The notes under the pieces are model-generated. The model made no database searches and was not told the DNA's origin. It saw only the letters and a program-made list of their open reading frames with translations. Position numbers and translations under genes: made by a program. Below are positions 1 to 6,617 of a DNA stretch of 13,937 nucleotides, piece after piece. How positions within the stretch are numbered: the stretch's first letter is position 1; each line of letters begins with the position of its first letter. The stretch lies in the NCBI GenBank assembly GCA_002407775.1, contig DHOP01000083.1, forward strand, positions 53,748 through 67,684. Reading direction: 5' to 3'. The DNA is from Prevotella sp. UBA5387 (GTDB lineage: Bacteria; Bacteroidota; Bacteroidia; Bacteroidales; Bacteroidaceae).

Positions 1-58
1 GCGCTGGTCTCAAACACCAGTGGAGCAATCCATCCCGGTTCGATCCCGGGTCTGGGTA
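1..58 (+). tRNA. tRNA-Leu (anticodon CAA), 3' part only
   Basis: This is the 3' portion of a class II tRNA; the 5' acceptor strand and D arm lie outside the window. The anticodon stem CTGGT/ACCAG is at 4-8 and 16-20, with loop CTCAAAC and anticodon CAA at 11-13. A long variable arm follows at 21-32 (TGGA-GCAA-TCCA), which is diagnostic of Leu, Ser or bacterial Tyr tRNAs; with CAA it must be Leu (UUG codons). The T arm is CCCGG-TTCGATC-CCGGG at 34-50, then the 3' acceptor strand 51-57 and discriminator A58. CCA is not encoded. An AT-rich gene island lies directly downstream, as expected when a mobile element uses a tRNA 3' end as its attachment site. Confidence 0.93.
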
Positions 59-64
59 CAGAGT

Positions 65-103
65 AAAAAGCTAAGTAGTTTGTTTTCAAGCACTTAGCTT
101 TTT
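65..103 (+). terminator. Intrinsic terminator after tRNA-Leu
   Basis: A perfect 12-bp inverted repeat (AAAAAGCTAAGT at 65-76, ACTTAGCTTTTT at 92-103) encloses a 15-nt loop. The right arm ends in a T run and T-rich sequence follows. It begins 7 nt after the mature tRNA end, so it most likely terminates the tRNA transcript. The A/T symmetry would let it act in both directions. Confidence 0.8.
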
Positions 104-117
104 CTTATTTTATAAAT

Positions 118-135
118 GTTCCCAAAAGTTCCCAG
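118..135. repeat. Short direct repeat GTTCCC-AAAA-GTTCCC-A
   Basis: The hexamer GTTCCC occurs twice, ten bases apart, just past the tRNA terminator. This is the zone where a tRNA-targeting integrase would have accessory binding sites. The repeat is visible in the sequence; any link to integration is inference and weak. Confidence 0.3.
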
Positions 136-162
136 TCAGTTAGACATTCTTTTTAGTGTTAG

Positions 163-356
163 CATATACTAATCACATATCCGCCACATATTAATGGTAG
201 AGATTATCAATACTTTATGATAGTATTCTTTACGATAAAGTTGGATTTATCACATATATGTCACATATCAATCACATAGTATTATTATTGATTATCAAGC
301 TAGTAACTATCGTGTTATCTATTTTTAGCCGATTCTATCACATATCAATCACATAT
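163..356. repeat. Seven CACATA sites on an 11-bp grid (non-coding)
   Basis: CACATA starts at 174, 185, 251, 262, 273, 339 and 350. Neighbouring copies are 11 bp apart, and the gaps between the three clusters are 66 and 66 bp beyond the last copy, so all seven starts share the same remainder on division by 11. A degenerate in-phase copy (CATATA) sits at 163. The fuller unit is about TCACATATCAA. No ORF of note lies in 106-363, the stretch between the tRNA terminator and the end of the first island gene. The array could be integrase or accessory-protein arm sites, a partition-like site, or the remnant of a decayed 11-bp tandem repeat. Confidence 0.7.
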
Positions 357-363
357 AAAAAGC

Positions 364-1817
364 CTAAGCCCAGAATGGAAGATAACTGACAAATCTGCGA
401 GATTTGCTTCCAGTATCATCTTCTTTCAGTAATTTAGCATCAACAGCATCCTTAATGATACGAGAGGCCGTTGAATAGTTATGATCATCTATCCCAAAAC
501 GCTCCCTTAATGTTTGATTGGTCATTTTTTCATTAGAGACGTATTTTAAACAGGCATGTTGATAACAAGCACGAACCTTTTCCTGCTTGTTGAGTGACTT
601 CAATGGTTTATAGGTATAGAGCTTTGCAATAGTTCTGTTCTCTTGTGTCTGTATATCAACTGGAGGGAGTTGATACAACTCGTTATTGAATATAACTTTA
701 TCCATGTCACTACCTTTTTCTTCGCAAATACCCATTCTACGCAGAATGTCTGCCAACATATCATTGCGTGAAACATACTCATCAATAAAACGCTCCACAC
801 TAATCAGAGGAAGACCAGGATTAGAAATTTCTATTCTGTCGGAATATATTTCAACCATAGGAAAGCCACGTTCATCAAAATCCTGATGTATAAGTGCATT
901 GGCTAGCAGTTCACGAATAGCAATCTCTGGATACATTCTTACATCCTTTCTGAGTGCCCTTCCTATTTCTTCATTGGCTGGTAATTGTCCATTGATCCAA
1001 TCTAGATATTCTGCAAACCCAACAGCATATCCCTTACTACCTTGGTATTCGCGTATAGTTTCAATTTTGTTCTTTCCTTTATATACGATGATACGAAGTT
1101 GTTTTCTTATTAAACTATCAAAATCATTTAGGTTCTTTGCCAATACTAAAGCACCGAGTTCTGTTACGTCTAATCCTACCTCACCCCGTACAACAAACTT
1201 TTCTTGTATGAATCTTTCAATAACGCCATCTGAATTTTGAGGCATAGGGATATTCATCAAGTCAAAATAAGTCTGTACACTCAGCTTTGACACAACGTCA
1301 GTAGCAGACAACCCAGATTTTGCTATACGCTTACTTAAGGGCTTATTATTAGACATCTTCCATAATTTGGCCTCTTTTTCAGAGTAACCCATGAGAAGTT
1401 TAGTAAGTGTCCCTATTCGAATATATGATTTGTTGAGAAATGCTACAGGACGATTGTTCGTTGCAGGAATACGATATACTGCCAAATGAACTCCGCTTTC
1501 CATTTTCAAGTCGTAAACCTCCAAATCTATACGTGGGCTAAGCCTATTCACCAACCACATCTCCAACTCTTCGTTGCCTTTTTTCATTTCCTTGGCGTAG
1601 AATGAAGTCCCCACCATTTTGTGTGTCTCATCGGTTACGCCATATATATAAGATAGCCAAACGACTTATCTAAAAGTCTTGCACTATTAGATAGAGCTGA
1701 AATGCGTTGCCCTATCTCTTCGGGACTGTGGAAGTTCTCCTTAAACTCAACCCACTCGGTTTCTCGTGGGAGAGCAACTAATTTTTCTACTATCTTTTTA
1801 AGTTCTATATTGTCCAT
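364..1817 (-). pseudogene. AlbA_2/HATPase_c_4 (Schlafen-like) protein, split by a 2-nt frameshift
   Basis: One gene in two frames. The N-terminal part starts at ATG 1817 and carries the AlbA_2 (Schlafen-type nucleic-acid-binding) signature TEWVEFKENF, then runs to GYLIY and hits a stop just after. Removing one TA unit from the TATATATAT tract at 1642-1650 restores GYLIYGVTDETHKMVGTSF and joins the 417-aa downstream frame, giving about 483 aa, the usual family length. The C-terminal part has the HATPase_c_4 motif RELLANALIHQDF and ends in a winged-helix-like segment. The family is often annotated as a putative transcriptional regulator or RecG-related protein; its biochemical role is unsettled. 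It is the last gene of the island operon, 22 bp after the HEPN-like gene. As read it is broken, but slippage of the TA tract could switch it back on. A TTG or ATG inside the downstream frame might also give a truncated product lacking the AlbA_2 domain. Confidence 0.82.
1642..1650. repeat. Alternating AT tract at the frameshift
   Basis: A nine-base alternating A/T run lies exactly where the reading frame of the AlbA_2 gene is lost. Four TA units are present on the coding strand; three would keep the frame. Such dinucleotide tracts are typical slippage sites, so this could be a recent mutation, a phase-variable switch or an assembly error. Confidence 0.75.
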
Positions 1818-1839
1818 ATTAATTACTTTTAATAATCGG

Positions 1840-3297
1840 TTACTCAAATAACTTTGTGATATCAGCCTCACATTGGTTCAATGTATTTATAGCATCAGCT
1901 TTAACTTCTTCATTACTGTTTGAAGTAAGAATCTTATCCTTTAACTCATATATAGGTTTTAACAATCGATTTATCCTTTCTTTTACTTCCCTGTCTGAAA
2001 TGAAAGTTAAAACTTGCTTTTGTACAAGCAAAATTTGATGCAGGATATCCAGTAATGACTTTGATTTTATAATGATCGACTTACTATTAAGAGCCAAAAT
2101 CTTATCTGCTATTTCTAGAATATCTGAATTGTGAACAAACAGATGCCTTTTGGCTCCATTTTCATAGAAAGCGTCATCTCCAAAATTTTGTAGATCTGTA
2201 TTTAACACTTCTACCCTCTCCTGTAATGAATCATCCGAAATATCTTGAATCTTAGAATAAACATTAATATACCAAAATGATTGTTTTGGGTATTTAGGAT
2301 TACAGATTTTCTTTATGGCCTCAAATGTTATGGTGTTCAATCTAATTAAGTTTATTCTTTGCTCTACAGGTTTTTCCGAACTGAGGAATGCTCGCAAACA
2401 TGTTGCCACATCAATGTATATATAATACAAAAATACTCCTAAAGTAGCATCATGTATTTTTTTGTTGATATCCATGGTTCCCTTATTGCCCAAAGACTCT
2501 ATAAATTGTTTGGGTAGCCATAATTCATAATTGTACCATTTCATTATGGAATCTAATGAATTAGCAAAGGATTCCATTGTATGCCCTACTGCATTATAAA
2601 TATCTTCTGTAAAATTACCAAACACATTCTCATAAATAAGATACGTTGTGTAATTATCTATAACATAGCTATTTTTGAAGTGACCTAAAATAATGTTAGC
2701 TAAGAAAGTAAGTGGCTGTATAATAGCAAGAAGAGAGCACAAACGTTTGGATTGTTCTTCTTCATCTATATTACATAGAAAATCATATAACACTTTCATA
2801 TCATTATCGTAGTGTACAGAAATATTTCGAGCATCTCTATCATTCTTGTAAAAAGTCGTATTATAAGTCTTTATAGCCTTTTCAATATTCTCAACAGCTT
2901 GTCTAATTTCTGTATTTCTATTAGATAAAAGAGAACACTTTACAGGATTCCAAAGATTCCGTTTTGATACGAACATGACCTTAAACAGCTCGGAGGTCAT
3001 GTAAGTTGTATTCTTTAGATTAAACTTCTTTTCAACAGGTAATAAAGAACGGAAGTCATTTCTAAAAAAAGTTGCTTGCAAGATAATGGTATATAACATA
3101 GTCATTTGAAGCTTAATGATTGAAAGCAACAATTTTCTATTTGTCTTGACATTTTCATCCAATTCAGATTGATTCGTCTTATCCATTTTGGAATAAACAT
3201 CACGAAGATAAAACATTTGGACTGTAATTTCATCAATACAACCTCCCATGTTCTTGTATAGATTATCTATTGTAGCTTTAGATGCAGGTTTAATCAT
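1840..3297 (-). CDS. Unrecognised 485-aa protein with two RxxxxH (HEPN-like) motifs
   Basis: I do not recognise a named family. The protein is largely helical by composition and has no signal peptide; hydrophobic stretches near 57-75 and 186-205 look like buried helices more than membrane spans. Two RxxxxH motifs stand out: RNISVH (R157-H162) and RHLFVH (R384-H389), 227 residues apart, close to half the protein length. Both are followed by a similar acidic/hydrophobic pattern, which suggests an internal duplication. RxxxxH in a helical context is the catalytic signature of HEPN RNases, found in many toxins and phage-defence proteins. It starts 1 bp after the stop of the zinc-ribbon gene, so the two are translationally close. 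A HEPN-type ribonuclease in a defence operon is an inference from motif and context only. Confidence 0.7.
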   Translation of the reverse strand: MIKPASKATIDNLYKNMGGCIDEITVQMFYLRDVYSKMDKTNQSELDENVKTNRKLLLSIIKLQMTMLYTIILQATFFRNDFRSLLPVEKKFNLKNTTYMTSELFKVMFVSKRNLWNPVKCSLLSNRNTEIRQAVENIEKAIKTYNTTFYKNDRDARNISVHYDNDMKVLYDFLCNIDEEEQSKRLCSLLAIIQPLTFLANIILGHFKNSYVIDNYTTYLIYENVFGNFTEDIYNAVGHTMESFANSLDSIMKWYNYELWLPKQFIESLGNKGTMDINKKIHDATLGVFLYYIYIDVATCLRAFLSSEKPVEQRINLIRLNTITFEAIKKICNPKYPKQSFWYINVYSKIQDISDDSLQERVEVLNTDLQNFGDDAFYENGAKRHLFVHNSDILEIADKILALNSKSIIIKSKSLLDILHQILLVQKQVLTFISDREVKERINRLLKPIYELKDKILTSNSNEEVKADAINTLNQCEADITKLFE

Positions 3298-3298
3298 C

Positions 3299-3580
3299 TT
3301 AGTATTCCTCTCTTGTAATCGTATTGTTGGAATCTACAATTAAAAATTGATTATGTGTACTTTCCCCATTAGATAAAGTTTTGTGATGTAGTTGATCTCG
3401 ATATAATGCAATTCTTCTAAGATATTTTATTAAAGCCATATCTGTTTTCTTAAGCACCTCAAACTTAAAGAAATCCTCTTCACACACTCGGCATTGGAAT
3501 GTGTATCGGTTAATTGACTTTGATAATTGCGACTTAACTAAAGGACGCCCACAATGAGGACAAAATCTTCTTGTTTTCAT
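3299..3580 (-). CDS. Small zinc-ribbon protein (93 aa)
   Basis: Two CxxC knuckles, CPHC (C7-C10) and CRVC (C30-C33), about 20 residues apart form a classic zinc ribbon at the N-terminus. The rest (about 40-93) is a short helical/charged segment without a recognised domain. It is intracellular, with no signal peptide. Its start is 3 bp from the stop of the upstream nuclease-like gene and its stop is 1 bp from the next ATG, so the three genes probably form a translationally coupled unit. Zinc ribbons of this size usually bind nucleic acid or a protein partner; here it may be an accessory or targeting subunit for its neighbours. That role is inference. Confidence 0.75.
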   Translation of the reverse strand: MKTRRFCPHCGRPLVKSQLSKSINRYTFQCRVCEEDFFKFEVLKKTDMALIKYLRRIALYRDQLHHKTLSNGESTHNQFLIVDSNNTITREEY

Positions 3581-3583
3581 TCT

Positions 3584-4345
3584 CTACCACTTTATAATTT
3601 CTGTATTGTGAAAATGCTGAATTGACGTAATGTCGTGTGGTGTAAAACTCAGTGCTTCGGCAGGATTACATATAATATTCAGCTTTGGATAAACAGAAAG
3701 ATTGCTTACCACAACTAAATAATACTCATTCCGATATTGTAAAGCCTTATCAAATTCTTTTGAAGTCATGCGTATTGCGCCAGAATGACCCTTGACGCCT
3801 TTTACCTCTGTTAGAAAGAAAGTGTTCTTAACTTTTATCTGGAAATCATATCCATCTCCCCAAAGTCGAGCATCTTCTAACAGACCGTCCTTAAAACATT
3901 CTGCTGTAGAGTAATTGTTCATGAAAAAACATTCTGCTTCTTTACCAGTTTCCTGAAGTTGTTGAAATCTGGATTGTATAGAGGGAGATGTCCAAGTTTC
4001 AGGAAAGGATATTTCAGCATTGTAATCATGAATATAAAGTTTGACTATGTTGGCAAAAGATCTTGCATCTTCCTTTCCGAACAGACTGTCAATATATAAT
4101 TTGATATGTTCACGTTGATTGCGTTGATACCAACCTTTTCTTCCATTATCGAAGTAAGGGTCAAAACTATCCATTCTGTTGTGTACTGCGCTAACAGAGT
4201 TGGCTAAGCCCAAATCTACTATATATTTGTAGAAGTTTTGTTTACGGTCAAATCCGAACTCTGCAATAAATTTATTATCAAACTTCGCCAGACAATATCC
4301 AACGAAATTCATAATATCTGTCAGTTTGTTATTGTCAATGGGCAT
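3584..4345 (-). CDS. DUF3883/NO VEIN-type protein with PD-(D/E)xK nuclease-like core
   Basis: The C-terminal half matches the DUF3883 ('Protein NO VEIN, C-terminal') pattern. A helix with E136/E138 (GKEAECFF) is followed by GDGYDF (D167), TEVKG (E180, K182) and IRMTSKEFDKA, then a beta strand YYLVVVSNL. D167 with E180-x-K182 fits the PD-(D/E)xK nuclease active site. The N-terminal half (1 to about 125) is helical, unrecognised, and may be the specificity or interaction part. Proteins of this type often appear as restriction endonucleases beside cytosine methyltransferases in Bacteroidota. Here no methyltransferase is present; the partners are an XRE regulator 44 bp upstream and a zinc ribbon 3 bp downstream. 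The nuclease-like fold is well supported by motif; actual cleavage and target are unknown. Confidence 0.8.
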   Translation of the reverse strand: MPIDNNKLTDIMNFVGYCLAKFDNKFIAEFGFDRKQNFYKYIVDLGLANSVSAVHNRMDSFDPYFDNGRKGWYQRNQREHIKLYIDSLFGKEDARSFANIVKLYIHDYNAEISFPETWTSPSIQSRFQQLQETGKEAECFFMNNYSTAECFKDGLLEDARLWGDGYDFQIKVKNTFFLTEVKGVKGHSGAIRMTSKEFDKALQYRNEYYLVVVSNLSVYPKLNIICNPAEALSFTPHDITSIQHFHNTEIIKW

Positions 4346-4389
4346 AGTAGTTCTTTCAATAAAGTTATTCGGAAATCGCTTTTAGGTTA

Positions 4390-4680
4390 TTACCTCTCAT
4401 GCTTTAATCCTTTTCTCACTAATGATAATACATCAAAGGCAACAGATTTGTCTGTTGCTATCACATCTGAGACCTTGTCTGCTAACCACAATGTTAACAA
4501 GTCTTCGTGTGCTACATGAAACAAATTTGATAATATCACAATTTGTTCCTTTTTAGCTTTTCTTTCTCCCCTTTCTATCTTACAATAGGTTGCCGTATCA
4601 ATATCAAGTGCCGCAGCTAAATATCGCTGTGGCATTTGATTTATAGTGCGTAATTCTTTTATTCGTTCAGAGAATAACAT
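4390..4680 (-). CDS. XRE-family helix-turn-helix regulator (96 aa)
   Basis: Starting at ATG 4680, the first ~65 residues form a typical XRE/Cro HTH: FSERIKELR, then QRYLAAALDIDTATYCKIERGERKAKKEQI. The tail (LLTLWLADKV..) resembles regulators that sit beside restriction-modification or defence genes in Bacteroidota. A longer reading from 4713 would need a TTG start that overlaps the -7 box, so the ATG at 4680 is preferred; it leaves a leader of about 20-25 nt. This is the first gene of the island operon and most likely controls it. An inverted repeat around the promoter suggests autoregulation. Family assignment is firm; the regulated targets are inferred. Confidence 0.88.
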   Translation of the reverse strand: MLFSERIKELRTINQMPQRYLAAALDIDTATYCKIERGERKAKKEQIVILSNLFHVAHEDLLTLWLADKVSDVIATDKSVAFDVLSLVRKGLKHER

Positions 4681-4700
4681 ATTAACAATATTTGTCTTGA

Positions 4701-4740
4701 CGTTATTTGGCAAATGTAATACTTTTATTTCAAAATAACG
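4701..4740 (-). promoter_or_regulatory. Promoter and probable operator of the XRE gene
   Basis: On the minus strand TACATTTG (4711-4718) matches the Bacteroidota -7 box TAnnTTTG; I see no TTTG -33 box at the usual distance. The box lies inside an inverted repeat, CGTTATTTTG on the minus strand and its partner at 4701-4710, with 9 of 10 positions matching and a 20-bp spacer. A repressor binding this palindrome would block the promoter. The expected transcript start, near 4704, excludes the upstream TTG as start codon. Confidence 0.55.
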
Positions 4741-4751
4741 GATACTTTTAT
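4720..4751. repeat. Direct repeat TACTTTTAT, two copies
   Basis: TACTTTTAT occurs at 4720-4728 and 4743-4751, 23 bp apart, about two helical turns, immediately upstream of the XRE promoter. It may be a second regulator site or chance in AT-rich DNA. Confidence 0.35.
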
Positions 4752-4759
4752 ATTTTTCA

Positions 4760-4815
4760 ATGAAGTGAAAATAAATTTTTCATGAACGAATTTTTCCAAA
4801 TGTATGAAGTGAAAA
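4760..4815. repeat. Three ATGAA-type repeats at 22-bp spacing
   Basis: ATGAAGTGAAAA occurs exactly at 4760-4771 and 4804-4815, 44 bp apart. A degenerate copy, ATGAACGAATTT, sits midway at 4782-4793. The 22-bp period means all copies face the same side of the helix. They lie upstream of the island promoter and stop at the edge of the GC-rich terminator, so they may be regulator sites or mark the right end of the island. The rest of 4714-4924 holds nothing else I can identify. Confidence 0.5.
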
Positions 4816-4816
4816 A

Positions 4817-4865
4817 ACAAAACCCCCCCCCTGCCACTCTATGCCGAGTGTAGGGGGAGGTTTTT
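4817..4865 (-). terminator. Strong GC-rich terminator of the GH95-CE7-GH43 operon
   Basis: The hairpin has an inner stem CACTC/GAGTG around loop TATGCC, an outer C-run/G-run stem with a small internal bulge, and A and T tracts on the two sides. Read on the minus strand it ends in a long U-rich tail, as expected 60 bp downstream of the GH43 stop. It also separates the carbohydrate operon from the AT-rich island. It contains a nine-C homopolymer at 4823-4831. Confidence 0.8.
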
Positions 4866-4924
4866 GAATAGTAAGAGTTTGAGTGGCTTCTGCTTTCCAA
4901 ATAGGTTATTGACAATACTCCTTA

Positions 4925-6583
4925 TTAGAATCTTGCGCCTTTGAATTCTACCATCTTACCAGATTGTTGGATGAATCTGAAATCATAGAGTTCACATAGA
5001 CTCTTTCCTTTGGTTTCACTATGAAATAGTAGATAAAGTGGGTGTTTGCCCTTAAGTTTCTTCAGACCACTGATGGGTATGTCGGCTTCGTAGAGATCTC
5101 CGCTTTGTGATTTCATTTGAAGGAATTTGTTCTCGGTGGAATTACCTTTCAAAGCCAATCGACCTATCTCCTTGCCTCCCTGACTTTCCCATGGACTATC
5201 GAGCATGAAGACGATTTCACCCGCCACACCTTCCGGATTAAGGTGCATACGCAACGTAGCTTCATTATGCTTGCCTATCTCGGTCATGTTGAAGTATTTA
5301 TATCCTACTACTGAACCATCCGTGTTAAAAGCCACGGGCGAGTGATGAGCATGCAGACTATACGCGCCATCGCGACCATTGTCACCAATTCGGGTGGCCT
5401 TGATGTACGAACCGCTATGGGCATGGTTGGGAAATTGATGAGGTAACTGAGTTGGCCCCGTAAGATAACAGGCCAATCCGGCAGGCGTAAGGTCGAATGG
5501 ATTCAGACCATTCAGGCAGAAGCCTTCGCTGGTATATTCTCCCTCACTGATGAGTAGTTTGCCATCTTTGAGCGATACGCTAACAGGGGCAACCATTGCC
5601 TGCCGTTGGAACTCGTTGTCGCCTGTCTGACGATGATAGAAGACATACCATTGGCCGTTGATTTCCAACAAACTACCATGCGTGTTGCCATAGGGTACCG
5701 CCGTAGGAATGACATTACCCTTCTCGTCCTTGCCGCGTGCACGACCGTCGATAAGAGTTCCGCCATAGGTCCATGGCCCTAATGGCTTGTCACTATAAGC
5801 ATAGGCAAGAGTATAGTTTGAATCGTACAACCCAAACTCGCCAGGAGCAGTTGTACGGCTATAGATGAATACATACTTACCCAATATCTTGCGCATGGAC
5901 GAAGCCTCATAGAATCTAAAGTCTCCAGCCTCGTCTTTGTTCGAAATCATGCCCTTCTTCACCTCTGCACCAGGCTTCACGGTACACATTGTCGTTGGGT
6001 CAAGCTCGGCACCATTGCTTTGCATGAATCCCCAATAACCATATACTCGGCCATCATCGTCTTGGAAAATAGCGGGGTCGAAACCGAAGAGGCCATAGGT
6101 CGTGCGTCCGTCAGCGTTCCAGTTGCAAACCTCAAAAGGACCATCTGGTCGATAGCCTTTGCAAATCATGTTCCTACGTCCCTCAGCTTGGTTGTTGGGC
6201 GTGAAGTAATATACTTTTCTACCATTCTCCTTCACCTCCACAATGTCGGGAGCATAAAGAAGATCAGCTTTTCCATCACGGTTGAGCAGATATCCATCCT
6301 TGGTATAGCGACTTTCGAACACGACACCGTCATAGCGCCACTGGTGCAAATCCTCCACCGGAGCCGACCACACCACCTGATCCAGACCACAATATGTATC
6401 CACGAGCATATCGTGTGAGCCATAGACATACACGCGCTGATGCCCTGGCCGGTCGGGGTCTTCAAAGATATATGGCTCGCCATCGGGGATATACTCCCAT
6501 AGTGGTAGGTAGGGATTCTGCCCTAATGCCGACATACTGAGTAGCAAAGCCAGTAAGGTGAATAATGTCTTATTCATTTTCAT
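4925..6583 (-). CDS. Secreted GH43 glycoside hydrolase with CBM6-like C-terminal domain
   Basis: A signal peptide (1 to about 21, ending SALGQ) sends it to the periplasm or outer membrane. Residues about 25-345 form a GH43 five-bladed propeller. The motifs seen are GEPYIFEDPD (D42 as likely base), YAPDIVE (D113), GFDPAIFQDDDG (D169, likely pKa modulator), FYEASSMRK (E226, likely acid) and YGNTHGS (H302). Residues about 390-545 look like a CBM6-type beta-sandwich (VVGYKYFN, MLDSPWESQGG, HPLYLLFH). GH43 enzymes release L-arabinose or D-xylose from arabinoxylan, xylan or pectin; the exact activity cannot be read from the sequence. It is the last gene of the operon, 34 bp after the esterase, followed by a strong terminator. 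An alternative ATG is two codons in, at 6577. Confidence 0.9.
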   Translation of the reverse strand: MKMNKTLFTLLALLLSMSALGQNPYLPLWEYIPDGEPYIFEDPDRPGHQRVYVYGSHDMLVDTYCGLDQVVWSAPVEDLHQWRYDGVVFESRYTKDGYLLNRDGKADLLYAPDIVEVKENGRKVYYFTPNNQAEGRRNMICKGYRPDGPFEVCNWNADGRTTYGLFGFDPAIFQDDDGRVYGYWGFMQSNGAELDPTTMCTVKPGAEVKKGMISNKDEAGDFRFYEASSMRKILGKYVFIYSRTTAPGEFGLYDSNYTLAYAYSDKPLGPWTYGGTLIDGRARGKDEKGNVIPTAVPYGNTHGSLLEINGQWYVFYHRQTGDNEFQRQAMVAPVSVSLKDGKLLISEGEYTSEGFCLNGLNPFDLTPAGLACYLTGPTQLPHQFPNHAHSGSYIKATRIGDNGRDGAYSLHAHHSPVAFNTDGSVVGYKYFNMTEIGKHNEATLRMHLNPEGVAGEIVFMLDSPWESQGGKEIGRLALKGNSTENKFLQMKSQSGDLYEADIPISGLKKLKGKHPLYLLFHSETKGKSLCELYDFRFIQQSGKMVEFKGARF

Positions 6584-6617
6584 ACACCGAATTGAAATAA
6601 AAATATTCTTTATGATT

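Noticed and set aside
163..356. CRISPR array
   Set aside because: The repeated unit is only 6-11 bp, spacing is too short and no cas genes are near.
4681..4713. Eleven-residue N-terminal extension of the XRE protein
   Set aside because: It requires a TTG start that overlaps the -7 box TACATTTG; the ATG at 4680 begins exactly at the HTH domain.
4714..4924. Second copy of the tRNA-Leu 3' end as attR
   Set aside because: No match to the T-arm or acceptor sequence could be found between the island and the GH43 gene.
5512..5766. 84-aa minus-strand reading frame inside GH43
   Set aside because: It is an out-of-frame shadow of the GH43 gene with no protein-like features; the same holds for the other overlapping frames in the GH95, esterase and antiporter genes.
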